NCBI GenBank assembly: GCA_028285415.1
Contig: JANQPF010000009.1
Span: forward strand, 930,001 to 994,000
DNA length: 64,000 bases
Direction of reading: 5' to 3'
From: Pseudomonadales bacterium
GTDB taxonomy: Bacteria > Pseudomonadota > Gammaproteobacteria > Pseudomonadales > Azotimanducaceae
Part shown: positions 1 to 8,514 of the stretch, piece after piece
Layout of the letters: every line of letters begins with the position of its first letter
How positions within the stretch are numbered: position 1 is the first letter of the stretch
Notes under the pieces: model-generated
The model's input: the letters and a program-made list of their open reading frames with translations, nothing else
Database searches by the model: none
Told to the model about the DNA's origin: nothing
Made by a program: the position numbers and the translations under genes

Positions 1-1
1 G

Positions 2-1384
2 GGCGTGCTGTCGAAAAACAGTATCGAATACTTCGAAATCTACTACGCCTGCGCGCGCGGCGGTTTCATCGCCCAACCCATGAACTGGCGGCTGGCGGAC
101 GCGGAGATAGCGCGTATTGTCGAAGACGGCGAGCCGTCGGTGTTCGTCAGCGAACGGGAATTTCGCGAGACCCGCGACGCCGTGCGCGGCCAGCTCAGCC
201 TCGATATCAGCTACCTCGAATACGGAGAAGGCTCCGACGGCAGCTACGAGGCGCTGCTCGAGAGCGGTGCCGACGAAGATCCCGCGCGCAACGTGGGCGG
301 CGACGATCCGGTCCTCATTCTCTACACCGGCGGCACCACCGGGCTTTCGAAAGGCGCGCTGCACACCCACCACAGCCTCTACATGGGCATGCTCAACCAG
401 ACGGTTGCGGAGCGCATTGTGCCCGGCGACGTCTACATGCTGACGGGACAGATGTTCCACATCCCGGTGGCGCTTGCCATGAACTACATGGCGCACGGCT
501 GTCCGGTGGTGCTCATGAACTTCGAGGCCAAAGCTGCCCTCGAGATCATTCAGGCAGAGCGGGTATCGGCATTTCTCGGCATCACCACGATGCTGAACTG
601 GATGATGGCCGTGGAAGATTTCGACAGCTACGACCTCTCCTCATTGCGCAACATCCAGTACGGCGGCGGGCCAATGCCCGCTTCGGTCGTCAAAGCCGCT
701 CTCGACAAGTTTCCGTGCACGCTGATACAGGGCTACGGCCAGACGGAAGGCATGACCATGACCTTTCTCTCCCAGGAGGACCACCACGAGGCGGTCAACG
801 GCAATCACGCCGAACGCCTGAACTCCTGTGGACGTGAGGGCTTCGTCACCCGCGTGCGGGTTGTCGATGAAGCCGGCCACGACGTGCCGAAAGACGGCAG
901 CACGCCGGGCGAGATTATCGTGCAGTCCGAGGCCAACATGGTCGGGTACTGGCGCAAGCCCGAGCTCACCGCCGCAACCCTGAGGGACGGCTGGATGTGG
1001 ACCGGCGACGTTGCGGTCTGGGATGCCGAGGGCTACGTGTTCATCGTCGATCGCGCCAAAGACATGATCATCTCAGGCGGAGAGAACATCTACTCGACCC
1101 AGGTGGAAGCTGCCATCCACAAGCATCCCGGGGTGCTGGAGTGCGCGGTGATCGGGGTGCCCGACGATGAATGGGGCGAGGCGGTCAAAGCCGTGGTCGT
1201 CATGAAGCCGGGGGAGACCGCCACCGAGCAGGAGATCATCGACATCGCACGCGAGCACCTCGCGTCTTATCAGAAACCGCGCTCCGTCGATTTTGTCGAG
1301 AGTCTGCCAAAGGCGCCCACCGGTAAAATCCTCAAACGCGATCTGCGCGACCCCTACTGGCAGACACAAGAAAAGAAGGTCTGA
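2..1384 (+). CDS. Acyl-CoA ligase (AMP-binding family), 5' end missing
   Basis: ATP-dependent ligase that would activate a carboxylic acid to its CoA thioester through an acyl-adenylate in the cytoplasm. The visible 460 residues carry the family's phosphate-binding motif YTGGTTGLSKG near residue 108, the YGQTEG motif, the TGD motif followed by DRAKDMIISGGENIYS, and the C-terminal catalytic lysine in PTGKILKRDL. The first visible residues (SKNSIEYFEIYYACARGG) correspond to a point about 50 residues into typical family members, so the gene begins upstream of the window; the GTG at position 5 is not the likely start. The stop is 2 bp before the next gene, so it probably heads or continues an operon with the two dehydratase halves. 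Substrate cannot be read from the sequence. Confidence 0.93.
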   Translation, partial: GVLSKNSIEYFEIYYACARGGFIAQPMNWRLADAEIARIVEDGEPSVFVSEREFRETRDAVRGQLSLDISYLEYGEGSDGSYEALLESGADEDPARNVGGDDPVLILYTGGTTGLSKGALHTHHSLYMGMLNQTVAERIVPGDVYMLTGQMFHIPVALAMNYMAHGCPVVLMNFEAKAALEIIQAERVSAFLGITTMLNWMMAVEDFDSYDLSSLRNIQYGGGPMPASVVKAALDKFPCTLIQGYGQTEGMTMTFLSQEDHHEAVNGNHAERLNSCGREGFVTRVRVVDEAGHDVPKDGSTPGEIIVQSEANMVGYWRKPELTAATLRDGWMWTGDVAVWDAEGYVFIVDRAKDMIISGGENIYSTQVEAAIHKHPGVLECAVIGVPDDEWGEAVKAVVVMKPGETATEQEIIDIAREHLASYQKPRSVDFVESLPKAPTGKILKRDLRDPYWQTQEKKV

Positions 1385-1386
1385 AC

Positions 1387-1839
1387 ATGGGTTTACTGAC
1401 ACCGGAACTCCTCGCCAACATCGGCAAAAAAGCGGCGCCCAAAACCGAAATCGTAACGCGTCGGGACATCCGCAAATATGCCATTGCCACCGGCGCGCGG
1501 TTGCGAAAGTACCTGGACGGCGACGAAGCCCCGCCGCTCTACCACGTGGCGCTCTTCTGGGACGTCGTCGAGATGGACGAACTGTCTCCGGACGGTGTTT
1601 CGATCGACAGGCTCCTGCCCAAATTTCCGCTCGAACGGGCAATGGCCGGCGGTCTCGAAATCTCCTACAGCGGCAAGATCCACCCGGGCGACGTGCTGAC
1701 TGCAAACCGCACCCTGACCGATATCTACGAAAAAGAGGGCCGCAGCGGACCGCTCATCTTCTACGAGGTGATCATGGAGGTCACCCGCGAGGACGGCAGC
1801 GTTGCGGTCAGCGAAAAAACCACGAGGATTCTGCGATGA
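1387..1839 (+). CDS. FAS1-like / MaoC N-terminal dehydratase-domain protein
   Basis: A 150-residue protein resembling the N-terminal hot-dog half of HTD2/mesaconyl-CoA-hydratase-type enzymes (FAS1-like dehydratase domain). Segments seen are the N-terminal RDIRKYAIATGA stretch, a central YHVALFW region and the hot-dog strand SYSGKIHPGDVLTANRTL. A Shine-Dalgarno AAGAAGG at 1373-1379 supports the ATG at 1387. Its stop overlaps the start of the next gene (ATGA), whose product looks like the complementary C-terminal hot-dog half. In related proteins the two halves are often fused into one chain of about 280 residues; here they are separate polypeptides that I infer form one heteromeric (R)-hydratase/dehydratase acting on the CoA ester made by the upstream ligase. 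Confidence 0.82.
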   Translation: MGLLTPELLANIGKKAAPKTEIVTRRDIRKYAIATGARLRKYLDGDEAPPLYHVALFWDVVEMDELSPDGVSIDRLLPKFPLERAMAGGLEISYSGKIHPGDVLTANRTLTDIYEKEGRSGPLIFYEVIMEVTREDGSVAVSEKTTRILR

Positions 1840-2243
1840 GCCGGGTCAGCGAAGCCACCGTCGGCGACGCGTTGCCGAACCACAATCACAGCTGCGACGA
1901 GATCCAGCTCTTTTTCTACAACGCAGCTTTGTGGAACGCCCACCGCATTCACTACGACCTGCCATACGCCACCGAAGCGGAAGGTTATCCCGGCCTCGTG
2001 GTTGCCGGCCCGTTGCTGGGAGACTGGATCTCCCAGGTTGTCGACGAGTGGATCGATGGCACGGAGGCTGAGCTCCTGCGCTTCGAGTACTCCAATCGGC
2101 AGGCGGCCTACGTCGGTGACGAGCTCGTGGCCGGCGGCACTGTCACCGGCGTCGACGAAGATACCGTGACCGTGGAGCTTTTTGTCAAAAACGCAGACGG
2201 CGAGGTGATTACGCCCGGCGCCGCAACCATTTCGCGTCTATGA
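1836..2243 (+). CDS. MaoC-like hot-dog dehydratase (C-terminal half type)
   Basis: A 135-residue hot-dog protein. The segment WNAHRIHYDLPYA followed by GYPGLVVAGPLLG is typical of the catalytic half of HTD2/mesaconyl-C4-CoA hydratase-like proteins, where the H-x-D region after the asparagine takes part in hydration or dehydration of an enoyl thioester. The ATG at 1836 overlaps the preceding stop codon, indicating translational coupling with the first dehydratase half; a longer open frame begins at 1293 but would run through the upstream coding sequence. Its own stop overlaps the ATG of the next gene at 2240. The two small hot-dog proteins probably assemble together. Substrate unknown. Confidence 0.8.
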   Translation: MSRVSEATVGDALPNHNHSCDEIQLFFYNAALWNAHRIHYDLPYATEAEGYPGLVVAGPLLGDWISQVVDEWIDGTEAELLRFEYSNRQAAYVGDELVAGGTVTGVDEDTVTVELFVKNADGEVITPGAATISRL

Positions 2244-3205
2244 AAAAGCTTGTTGCCGCTCTGCTGGTTCTGGTGCTGCTTTTCGTCGTTGCCGCCGAGT
2301 TCAGGCACCGGCTGCTCTTCGGGCTGCAGGACGGCAGTCCCCCGCCCCTGGGGGAGATCACCGAAGAGGGTCCCGGGGTCACCTGGGCTGACGACTACTA
2401 TACGGTCGAGCAGATTGCACCCCGCACCTATGCCATCGGTGAGCCGCGCTATCATCAGCAGAACTTCAACTATCTGATCGTCGGCGATCGGGAAGCCATT
2501 CTCTTCGATGCGGGCTCTGGCCTGCGCAACGCAGCCGCGATTGCTGCCGGACTGACCGACCGACCCATCACGTTCGTACCTTCCCACTTTCACTACGACC
2601 ACGTCGGTAACGGCATCAACTTCGCACGAATTGCGATCATCGATCTGCCACATCTCAGGGAGCGGGCGCCGGACAACGCGCTGCGTCTGCAGTGGGGCGA
2701 ACATCTCGGCAGCAGTGAAGGTTATGCCCCCAGTGAGTTTCGGGTCGACCAGTGGCTGGCGCCCGGCAGCGACGTTGACCTCGGGGGCCGCAAGCTGCGG
2801 GTCCTTTTCACTCCGGGGCATACTTGGGATTCCGTCTCTTTGTACGATGCGCAAGCCAACGTGCTGTTTACGGGGGACTTCATCTACCCGGGCTACCTCT
2901 ACGCCTTTCTGCCAACCAGCCGGCTCGGAGACTACATCCAGGGGGCGGACCAGGTGCTTGCTGTCACCAACGCCGAGACCCGCCTCTATGGCGCACATCG
3001 TGTCGCGCCACCGGGTGCACCCGTGCAGACACGCCAGCACGTGCTCACACTGAAACAGACCCTTGAGGCGCTGCGCGCCGGTGACGTCGACGGAGAGGGG
3101 TTCTATCCCAGGAGCTACGCGGCGGGCGACATGGTGCTGCTCGTGGAACCCTGGCCGTTTCAGGACTGGGGCGAAACCTACCCTGCAGGTCTGCCTGGCA
3201 GCTGA
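2240..3205 (+). CDS. Metallo-beta-lactamase-fold hydrolase, exported or membrane-anchored
   Basis: A 321-residue protein with a hydrophobic N-terminal segment (about residues 3-18, rich in Leu/Val) that should act as a signal or anchor, followed by an MBL-fold domain. Metal-binding motifs seen are SHFHYDHVGNG near residue 115 (H-x-H-x-D-H), FTPGHTWDS, and TGDFIYPG. These predict a di-zinc hydrolase in the periplasm or facing it. The family is very broad (thioesterase, lactonase, glyoxalase II, phosphodiesterase activities), so the substrate cannot be assigned. ATGA overlap with the preceding hot-dog gene places it at the end of the ligase-dehydratase operon, so a CoA-pathway substrate is less likely than a related extracytoplasmic ester or lactone. 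Confidence 0.82.
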   Translation: MKKLVAALLVLVLLFVVAAEFRHRLLFGLQDGSPPPLGEITEEGPGVTWADDYYTVEQIAPRTYAIGEPRYHQQNFNYLIVGDREAILFDAGSGLRNAAAIAAGLTDRPITFVPSHFHYDHVGNGINFARIAIIDLPHLRERAPDNALRLQWGEHLGSSEGYAPSEFRVDQWLAPGSDVDLGGRKLRVLFTPGHTWDSVSLYDAQANVLFTGDFIYPGYLYAFLPTSRLGDYIQGADQVLAVTNAETRLYGAHRVAPPGAPVQTRQHVLTLKQTLEALRAGDVDGEGFYPRSYAAGDMVLLVEPWPFQDWGETYPAGLPGS

Positions 3206-3213
3206 GCGCGGCT

Positions 3214-4026
3214 CTAGACCACGACGTTTGTCAGCGCAGGCATCCCTTCCACCCGCACCTCAACCACATCCCCGGGCACGAGATAAGGGTACTTGCCGCC
3301 GTGGGCAACACCACCAGGGGTGCCCGTGCAGATGATGTCGCCCGGTGCCAGCGCCGTTTTTGCCGTCACCGCCTCGATGATCGCAGGCAGATTGAAGACC
3401 ATGTCCGCAGTGCGCCCCATCTGACGACGTTCACCGTTCACCCAGGTCTCGAGTTCAATGTCGAGCGGATTGGCAAAGTGATCCACAGTTGCGAGGCAGG
3501 GCCCAATCGGTTTGAAACCCGGGAATCCTTTGGCTTGCGCCACAGCGGCAAGGCCTCCCTGCGCCTGCACGTCCCGTGCGGACACGTCGTTCAGCGGCAC
3601 AAGTCCGGCCACCACGCGCAACGCATCGTCCGCCGTCACCTCGTGAGCCGGCGTGCCGATGACAATCCCAATCTCACCTTCGTAGTCCACTTCATCCGGA
3701 GCCGAACGCGGGCGCACAATCTCCCTGTCGGTCGTCGACAAAGCAGTGCCCGGCGCGTATCCGAAAACCAGCCGTCCGGGTACCTCAACCCCAATTTCAG
3801 CGCAGTGCGCGCGGTAGTTGAGCCCGGCAATGACAAACTGGTCGGGTTGCACCGGCGGCAAAACAGTGACCTCGTCCAGACGCACGGCTGCGCCCGCGGG
3901 TGCGGTCTCGAGCGCGCCGAGCGTACCGTCCTTCACGGCCGCATCCAGGCTGGCGATCTCGCCAATCAGCACAAACCCACCATCCTGGCTGCGAGCTACC
4001 CCGCGATTCGTCTGCAGAAACAGCAT
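3214..4026 (-). CDS. Fumarylacetoacetate hydrolase family protein
   Basis: A 270-residue member of the FAH family, enzymes that cleave or decarboxylate 2-oxo/2,4-dioxo acids with a divalent metal. Motifs seen are the entry GLNYRAHCAEIG, the metal-binding DEVDYEGEIGIVIG stretch, and GDIICTGTPGGVAHG near the C terminus. Length and domain arrangement fit the small single-domain branch (HpcE/ylbP-like) rather than true fumarylacetoacetase. The gene converges on the MBL hydrolase (8 bp between stops) and diverges from the quinohemoprotein gene across about 100 bp. A role late in ring-cleavage or dicarbonyl catabolism is likely but not demonstrated by context. Confidence 0.88.
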   Translation of the reverse strand: MLFLQTNRGVARSQDGGFVLIGEIASLDAAVKDGTLGALETAPAGAAVRLDEVTVLPPVQPDQFVIAGLNYRAHCAEIGVEVPGRLVFGYAPGTALSTTDREIVRPRSAPDEVDYEGEIGIVIGTPAHEVTADDALRVVAGLVPLNDVSARDVQAQGGLAAVAQAKGFPGFKPIGPCLATVDHFANPLDIELETWVNGERRQMGRTADMVFNLPAIIEAVTAKTALAPGDIICTGTPGGVAHGGKYPYLVPGDVVEVRVEGMPALTNVVV

Positions 4027-4127
4027 GCTTACCCCCTGTTTCTACCAGCTTCCACCAGCCGCCCCGGTTTGCCAACCCCTCGAGCCGACCGGTATAACAA
4101 CCGCAGATTGGAAGGACGGCTACCTCA

Positions 4128-5990
4128 ATGAACATCCGGCGTTTGTGCCTCTGTGGCATCACTCTCTTCTTTGCGGCGTTCGCTTACGCCGACGAACCAC
4201 ATCCCGGCAAGGTGGTGTACGACAAATATTGCGCCGCCTGCCACGATCACCCGGAAGAAAGCCGTTCGCGTTCATTCGAGACGCTCACGCGTATGATTCC
4301 GGCGCTCATCCAGTACGCGTTGACCGACGGCAAGATGCAGGCCCAGGCCGCCGCCATGAGCCCGGCGGAGCTCGAGGATCTGATGAACTTCTTCAGCGGG
4401 CAAACGCGCAATGACAACAACTGGACGGACGGCGGCATGTGTGCCGCCGCAGACCGAAGCGTTGATCTCTCGAAGCCGGCAACCATCGCCACCTTCGGCC
4501 TCGGGCACAAGAACCACCGTTATCTCGACGCCGCCAGCGCCGGACTGACCCGGGTGGACATGCCCAGGCTCGAGCTCGCCTGGGCGTTCGCTTTTCCGAA
4601 CATCACCATGATGCGCTCCCAGCCTGCGATTGTCGGCAACACGATGTTCATCACGCCTGTCGACAGCCGCCAACTGTATGCGCTCAATCTGGACGGCACC
4701 CCGTGTGTGAAGTGGATCTACGAGAGCGAGGTGCCGCTCAGGAGCGCCATCACCTATGGTCAGATCGGCGCACGCGGCGCGCTCGTTTTCGGTGACAGCA
4801 GCGCCCGCGTCCACGCCGTGGATGCTGCCAGCGGTGAGCGGCTGTGGGTTCGGGAGCTGGCGCTCTTTGCCGAATCGATCATCACGGGGACACCGCAGCT
4901 TGCAGGCGATCGGGTCTACGCCTCCATATCCCAGTTCGAGATCATGATCGGCCACAACGAGGAGCACACCTGCTGCACCAGCCACGGCGGCGTTGCCGCG
5001 CTCGATGCAGCAACCGGCGAGGTCATCTGGCTGACGCCGACCCTGCCGGATGCAAAACCCGTCCGGGATCGCGGTGACGGTCAGATGATCTGGGGACCGT
5101 CCGGCGCGCCGGTGTGGACCTCACCGGCCATCGACACGAAACGCGGCGTGCTTTATGTGGGTACCGGCGAGGCGACCTCCGAACCCGCGCACCCTCACAC
5201 CGACGCCATCCTGGCACTCGACCTCGAAACCGGCGCCGTGCGCTGGTCGTTTCAGGCGACGGAGAACGACATTTTCCTGGCCGCCTGCCGGCGCGAGAAC
5301 CGCAGCCTCAATTGTCCACCGGAGACGAGCGTCGAACGGGACGTCGACTTCGGCGCCTCGGTCATCATCGCCAGGCGCAGTGACGGCCGCGATATTCTGC
5401 TTGCCGGCCAGAAATCCAGCGATGTGTGGGCGCTGGATCCCGATGCAGACGGGAAACTGATCTGGCACTGGAACGGTGGCCGCGGTACCGCCAACGGCGG
5501 CATTCACTGGGGCATGGCGTTCAACGGCAGCCACGTCTTTGCCGGTATCAGCGACCCGGGACGCCCGCGACCGGGCTTCCAACCCCGTCCCGGTCTCTAT
5601 GCCCTGGACGTCGACACCGGACAACTAGCCTGGGAACACCGCGTGACAGCAGACTGCAGCGGCCGGGAGGCCCTGGCCCCCTACTGCCGGTTTCTGCACG
5701 GCTTCTCCGGGGCGACGCTTGCCATCGGCGACACGGTGGCACAGGGCAGCCTGGATGGATGGCTGCACATCTTCGACGCGGCTTCCGGGGAGGTGCTCTT
5801 CAGCTACGACACGCTGCGTGAGTTCGAGGGCATCAACGGAATCAGCGGCCGCGGCGGCGCCATCGATAACGCCTCGATCGTCGCAGCCGATGGGACGCTC
5901 TACGTGAGCTCAGGGTACGGCATGTTCGGCCAGCCGCCGGGCAACGTATTGCTGGCGTTCAAACCGACGAGGGGGGCGGCGGCCAATTAG
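4128..5990 (+). CDS. Quinohemoprotein-like dehydrogenase (cytochrome c + PQQ-type beta-propeller)
   Basis: A 620-residue secreted protein. Residues 1-21 form a signal peptide. A class I cytochrome c domain follows, with heme-attachment motif CAACH at residues 35-39. The rest is a repeat-built propeller with many AxDxxTGxxxW blades. It carries adjacent cysteines (Cys282-Cys283, in HTCCTSHGG), as in PQQ alcohol dehydrogenases, where a vicinal disulfide sits near the cofactor. The order heme domain first, propeller second resembles polyvinyl-alcohol dehydrogenases, not methanol dehydrogenase. I infer a periplasmic PQQ-dependent oxidase of alcohol groups passing electrons to its own heme. It stands alone, divergent from the FAH gene; no PQQ-synthesis genes are nearby. 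Confidence 0.82.
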   Translation: MNIRRLCLCGITLFFAAFAYADEPHPGKVVYDKYCAACHDHPEESRSRSFETLTRMIPALIQYALTDGKMQAQAAAMSPAELEDLMNFFSGQTRNDNNWTDGGMCAAADRSVDLSKPATIATFGLGHKNHRYLDAASAGLTRVDMPRLELAWAFAFPNITMMRSQPAIVGNTMFITPVDSRQLYALNLDGTPCVKWIYESEVPLRSAITYGQIGARGALVFGDSSARVHAVDAASGERLWVRELALFAESIITGTPQLAGDRVYASISQFEIMIGHNEEHTCCTSHGGVAALDAATGEVIWLTPTLPDAKPVRDRGDGQMIWGPSGAPVWTSPAIDTKRGVLYVGTGEATSEPAHPHTDAILALDLETGAVRWSFQATENDIFLAACRRENRSLNCPPETSVERDVDFGASVIIARRSDGRDILLAGQKSSDVWALDPDADGKLIWHWNGGRGTANGGIHWGMAFNGSHVFAGISDPGRPRPGFQPRPGLYALDVDTGQLAWEHRVTADCSGREALAPYCRFLHGFSGATLAIGDTVAQGSLDGWLHIFDAASGEVLFSYDTLREFEGINGISGRGGAIDNASIVAADGTLYVSSGYGMFGQPPGNVLLAFKPTRGAAAN

Positions 5991-5995
5991 CGCAA

Positions 5996-6754
5996 TCAAA
6001 GCCGGTCGTGCAGCCCGCACTCGCGCTTGAGGCCAAAAAATCGGGTTTCCTCGAGGCTATCCACCTCGTGCAACGATCGGGTTGTGTGCACGTCACCGAT
6101 GGAGACGTAGCCTTTTTCCCACAGCGGGTGGTACGGCAGATCGTGGGCCTTGAGGTACTCGAATACGTCGCGATCGCTCCAATCGGCCAGCGGCGCCACT
6201 TTGAAGTACTGCCCCGTGTGCTGGATGAACGGCGTGTCGGCACGGCTGGCAGCCTGCGCGCGGCGCACGCCGGTGAACCAGGTGCTGGCGTTCAGCTCAC
6301 TGAGCGCGCGCTGCATGGGCTCAACCTTGTTGTCGAAATTGTACGCATCGAGCCCCGATTCACCCTGCAGCCAGCGCTGACCGTAGCGCGCTTCCTGCCA
6401 GGCAGGACTCTTGGTGGCGCGGTAAACCCTCAGGTTGAGGTCCAACCGCTCCGTCATCGTCTCGACGAATTCGTAGGTTTCCGGAAAGAGATAGCCGGTA
6501 TCGATCAGCACCACCGGGATGTCAGGCACTGCCGCCGTCAGCATGTGCAGGCTCACGGCCGCCTGGGCGCCGAACGAAGAGGACAGAATCTGTTGCCCCG
6601 GAAGGGTCTGCGCCGCGCAGGCCACACGCTCTAGCGCGTTCAGCTGGGCGAAGCGCTCGTTCCAGGCTTCGAGCTGGGCGTCGCTGGTGAAGTGGTCCCA
6701 ATCGACCGTATCGCTGTCCGGGCATCCGTGCTGACTCAACGGAATTCCATCCAA
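5996..6754 (-). CDS. cysH: Phosphoadenylyl-sulfate reductase
   Basis: A 252-residue cytoplasmic enzyme of assimilatory sulfate reduction that reduces activated sulfate to sulfite using thioredoxin or glutaredoxin. The PP-loop region is seen as LSSSFGAQAAVSLHML, and the catalytic cysteine lies in the C-terminal KRECGLH motif (Cys246). The paired CC cysteines that bind the [4Fe-4S] cluster in APS-using plant-type enzymes are absent (the corresponding stretch reads NFDNKVEPMQRAL), so the PAPS-type is favoured. The gene is solitary: no cysD/N/C/I/J neighbours appear. Its upstream region contains repeated TTATAAC motifs listed separately. Confidence 0.93.
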   Translation of the reverse strand: MDGIPLSQHGCPDSDTVDWDHFTSDAQLEAWNERFAQLNALERVACAAQTLPGQQILSSSFGAQAAVSLHMLTAAVPDIPVVLIDTGYLFPETYEFVETMTERLDLNLRVYRATKSPAWQEARYGQRWLQGESGLDAYNFDNKVEPMQRALSELNASTWFTGVRRAQAASRADTPFIQHTGQYFKVAPLADWSDRDVFEYLKAHDLPYHPLWEKGYVSIGDVHTTRSLHEVDSLEETRFFGLKRECGLHDRL

Positions 6755-6772
6755 TTAGTTGCTACGGATCTA

Positions 6773-6838
6773 TTTATAACGCCTTTTATAACAATTCATA
6801 ATAATAAATCGCGATAGCCATCCTTCGATGCGTTATAA
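6773..6838 (-). promoter_or_regulatory. Candidate operator upstream of cysH: repeated TTATAAC motifs
   Basis: TTTATAAC occurs twice as a direct repeat at 6773-6780 and 6785-6792 (12 bp apart, about one helical turn), and the inverse GTTATAA is present at 6832-6838. The surrounding 90 bp is much more AT-rich than its neighbours and lies directly before the cysH start. I infer a promoter/operator region for a sulfur-responsive regulator; no regulator identity is claimed. Confidence 0.35.
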
Positions 6839-6842
6839 GTCG

Positions 6843-7637
6843 CTATCCACCCTTCAGCTTGTCGCGAAAACGGCGCATGCCGCCGAGCCAGCGATCGTAA
6901 TCGGCCGCCTTGCGCTCGAAGTAGGTCGCCACCTCCGGGTGCGGCAGGACGAGGAAGCGTTCGTCGGCCATGGCCTGGATACAGGCATCCGCCACGTCGT
7001 CAGGCTCTAAAATGCCGTCCCCAGCCGCCTGGTTGGAATTGGTTTTGCCCGATTTCACGGCATCCGGCCCGAGAATATTGGTGCGGACCGCCTGCGGACA
7101 GAGCACCGACACGCCAATCCCCTGATCGCCGTAGTTGATGGCAATCCACTCGGCAAACGCCACGGCGGCGTGCTTGGAAACGGCATAAGGTCCCGAATCC
7201 ATCTGCGTGAGAAGTCCCGCCGCCGACGCGGTATTCAGCAGATAGCCGCCACCCCGCGCAACCATCCCCGGAATGACCGCACGCGCTGCTGCCAGATGTG
7301 ACCAGGTATGCACACGCATCATCCGCTCCCAGTCGGCCGTCGCCAGATCCAGACCGCCGCGCTGTCCGTAGCCTGCATTGGAGACGAAGACGTCGATCCC
7401 CCCATGGCGCGCTTCGACGTCGGCGACGAGCGCTTCGATGGCCGCTTCATCACCCACGTCGAGCGCCACCCCTTCCGCCTTGGCGCCAATCGCCTCCGCG
7501 GTGGCCTGAGCCTCAGCGCCGTTGAGATCGGCACACACGACCAGCCGCGCGCCCCGCGCGATGAACCGATGCGCCAGCGAACGCCCGATGCCCGAACCGG
7601 CGCCGGTGACCACGGTAATTTTATCAACGAGATCCAT
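6843..7637 (-). CDS. Short-chain dehydrogenase/reductase
   Basis: A 264-residue classical SDR. The nucleotide-binding motif TGAGSGIG lies near the N terminus, SNAGYG corresponds to the NAG motif, and the catalytic Ser-Tyr-Lys set appears as NTASAAG ... YAVSK. An acidic residue following the second strand (CADLNG) suggests NAD(H) over NADP(H). The gene lies 9 bp downstream of the EEP-family gene on the same strand and is probably cotranscribed with it. Substrate is not predictable; sequence features fit the alcohol/ketone-oxidising SDRs common in fatty-acid or aromatic catabolism. Confidence 0.9.
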   Translation of the reverse strand: MDLVDKITVVTGAGSGIGRSLAHRFIARGARLVVCADLNGAEAQATAEAIGAKAEGVALDVGDEAAIEALVADVEARHGGIDVFVSNAGYGQRGGLDLATADWERMMRVHTWSHLAAARAVIPGMVARGGGYLLNTASAAGLLTQMDSGPYAVSKHAAVAFAEWIAINYGDQGIGVSVLCPQAVRTNILGPDAVKSGKTNSNQAAGDGILEPDDVADACIQAMADERFLVLPHPEVATYFERKAADYDRWLGGMRRFRDKLKGG

Positions 7638-7646
7638 AGTCTCCCC

Positions 7647-8462
7647 TCACATGTCGAGTTCCAGCGACACAGGATAGTGATCCGACGCCTGCCGCGCCAT
7701 GTGGCTGATGTGAATCTCCGGGTTCGAGGCCGTGCCGCGAGCAAGCCAGATGTGGTCGATCCGCATGCGCCGTTTCGGCCAGTAGGTGGACGGATTGCGG
7801 CCACGCTGCCTGAGCTCATCGCCCAGCAGATCCAGCATGCCAAGATCTCGCAGCGGTGCGAGACTGTCGGCGCTCCAGCGATCGTTGAAGTCCCCCAGCA
7901 CGGCGATGATCGACTGGGGCTGACGTTGCCGATAGTCGGCAACGAGGCGCGCAAGCGCCCGCACTTCAGCGGCACGCACCTCCTCCGCCGCCAGCAGCTG
8001 CCAGGGGGCATTGGTACGGGACTTGAGGTGCACGCCAAAGAGCGCCACAGCACGGTTCTGCACACGCATTTCGACCAGCACGACGTCACGCTGCACAGGC
8101 AGTGCCGCGGCCTCGTCATTGCGCGCCGCGCTTTCGTCCGGATACCAGCTCAGCGCAGCGCCTGCCGTATCCGTGAGGGCCACATCGCGATGCGACGTCA
8201 GCTCGAAGGGGTACCGGCTGAGCACGCCAATGTGGATCGAGCGCGTACTGTTGCCCCGCACCAGACCCTGATGCTCATAGGGTGACGCCAGACGCGCGTT
8301 CAGTGTATCGAGCGATGCCGCGGAACCCGCCTCCTGCACCACCAGCGTGTCCGCCGCCACCTGATCGATCATGCGCGCGAGCGGACGCACCTCTTTTTCC
8401 GGTTTCATCTCCCCTTCGTCATGCAGAAAGAGGTTTTTCAGATTGTAGGTTGCGATACGCAG
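7647..8462 (-). CDS. Endonuclease/exonuclease/phosphatase (EEP) family protein with non-canonical start
   Basis: Metal-dependent phosphodiesterase fold. Seen motifs: the N-terminal RIATYNLKNLF strand (metal-ligand Asn), VVQEAGS (catalytic Glu), LGDFNDRWS (Asp/Asn) and ASDHYPV (the Ser-Asp-His end motif). The first ATG in frame is at 8408, but that start would remove the conserved TYNLKNLF strand, which is read in frame just upstream. Back to the in-frame stop near 8513 there is no ATG, GTG or TTG; CTG at 8462 sits directly before RIATYNL and is my tentative start, giving 271 residues. No signal peptide is visible, so it is probably cytosolic. Nuclease, phospholipase-like and phosphatase activities all occur in this superfamily. 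Confidence 0.72.
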   Translation of the reverse strand: MRIATYNLKNLFLHDEGEMKPEKEVRPLARMIDQVAADTLVVQEAGSAASLDTLNARLASPYEHQGLVRGNSTRSIHIGVLSRYPFELTSHRDVALTDTAGAALSWYPDESAARNDEAAALPVQRDVVLVEMRVQNRAVALFGVHLKSRTNAPWQLLAAEEVRAAEVRALARLVADYRQRQPQSIIAVLGDFNDRWSADSLAPLRDLGMLDLLGDELRQRGRNPSTYWPKRRMRIDHIWLARGTASNPEIHISHMARQASDHYPVSLELDM

Positions 8463-8491
8463 AGTCGTGTCCCGGGCTGCACAAACGGGTG

Positions 8492-8514
8492 TTGATGCGG
8501 TTATGATCCATCAA
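8492..8514 (+). promoter_or_regulatory. Inverted repeat in promoter region of the acyl-CoA dehydrogenase gene
   Basis: TTGATG and CATCAA form perfect 6-bp arms separated by 11 bp. The spacer contains TATGAT (8502-8507), five of six matches to a -10 hexamer, so a regulator bound here would cover the promoter. It lies 32 bp before the dehydrogenase start. This is a pattern-based suggestion only. Confidence 0.3.
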
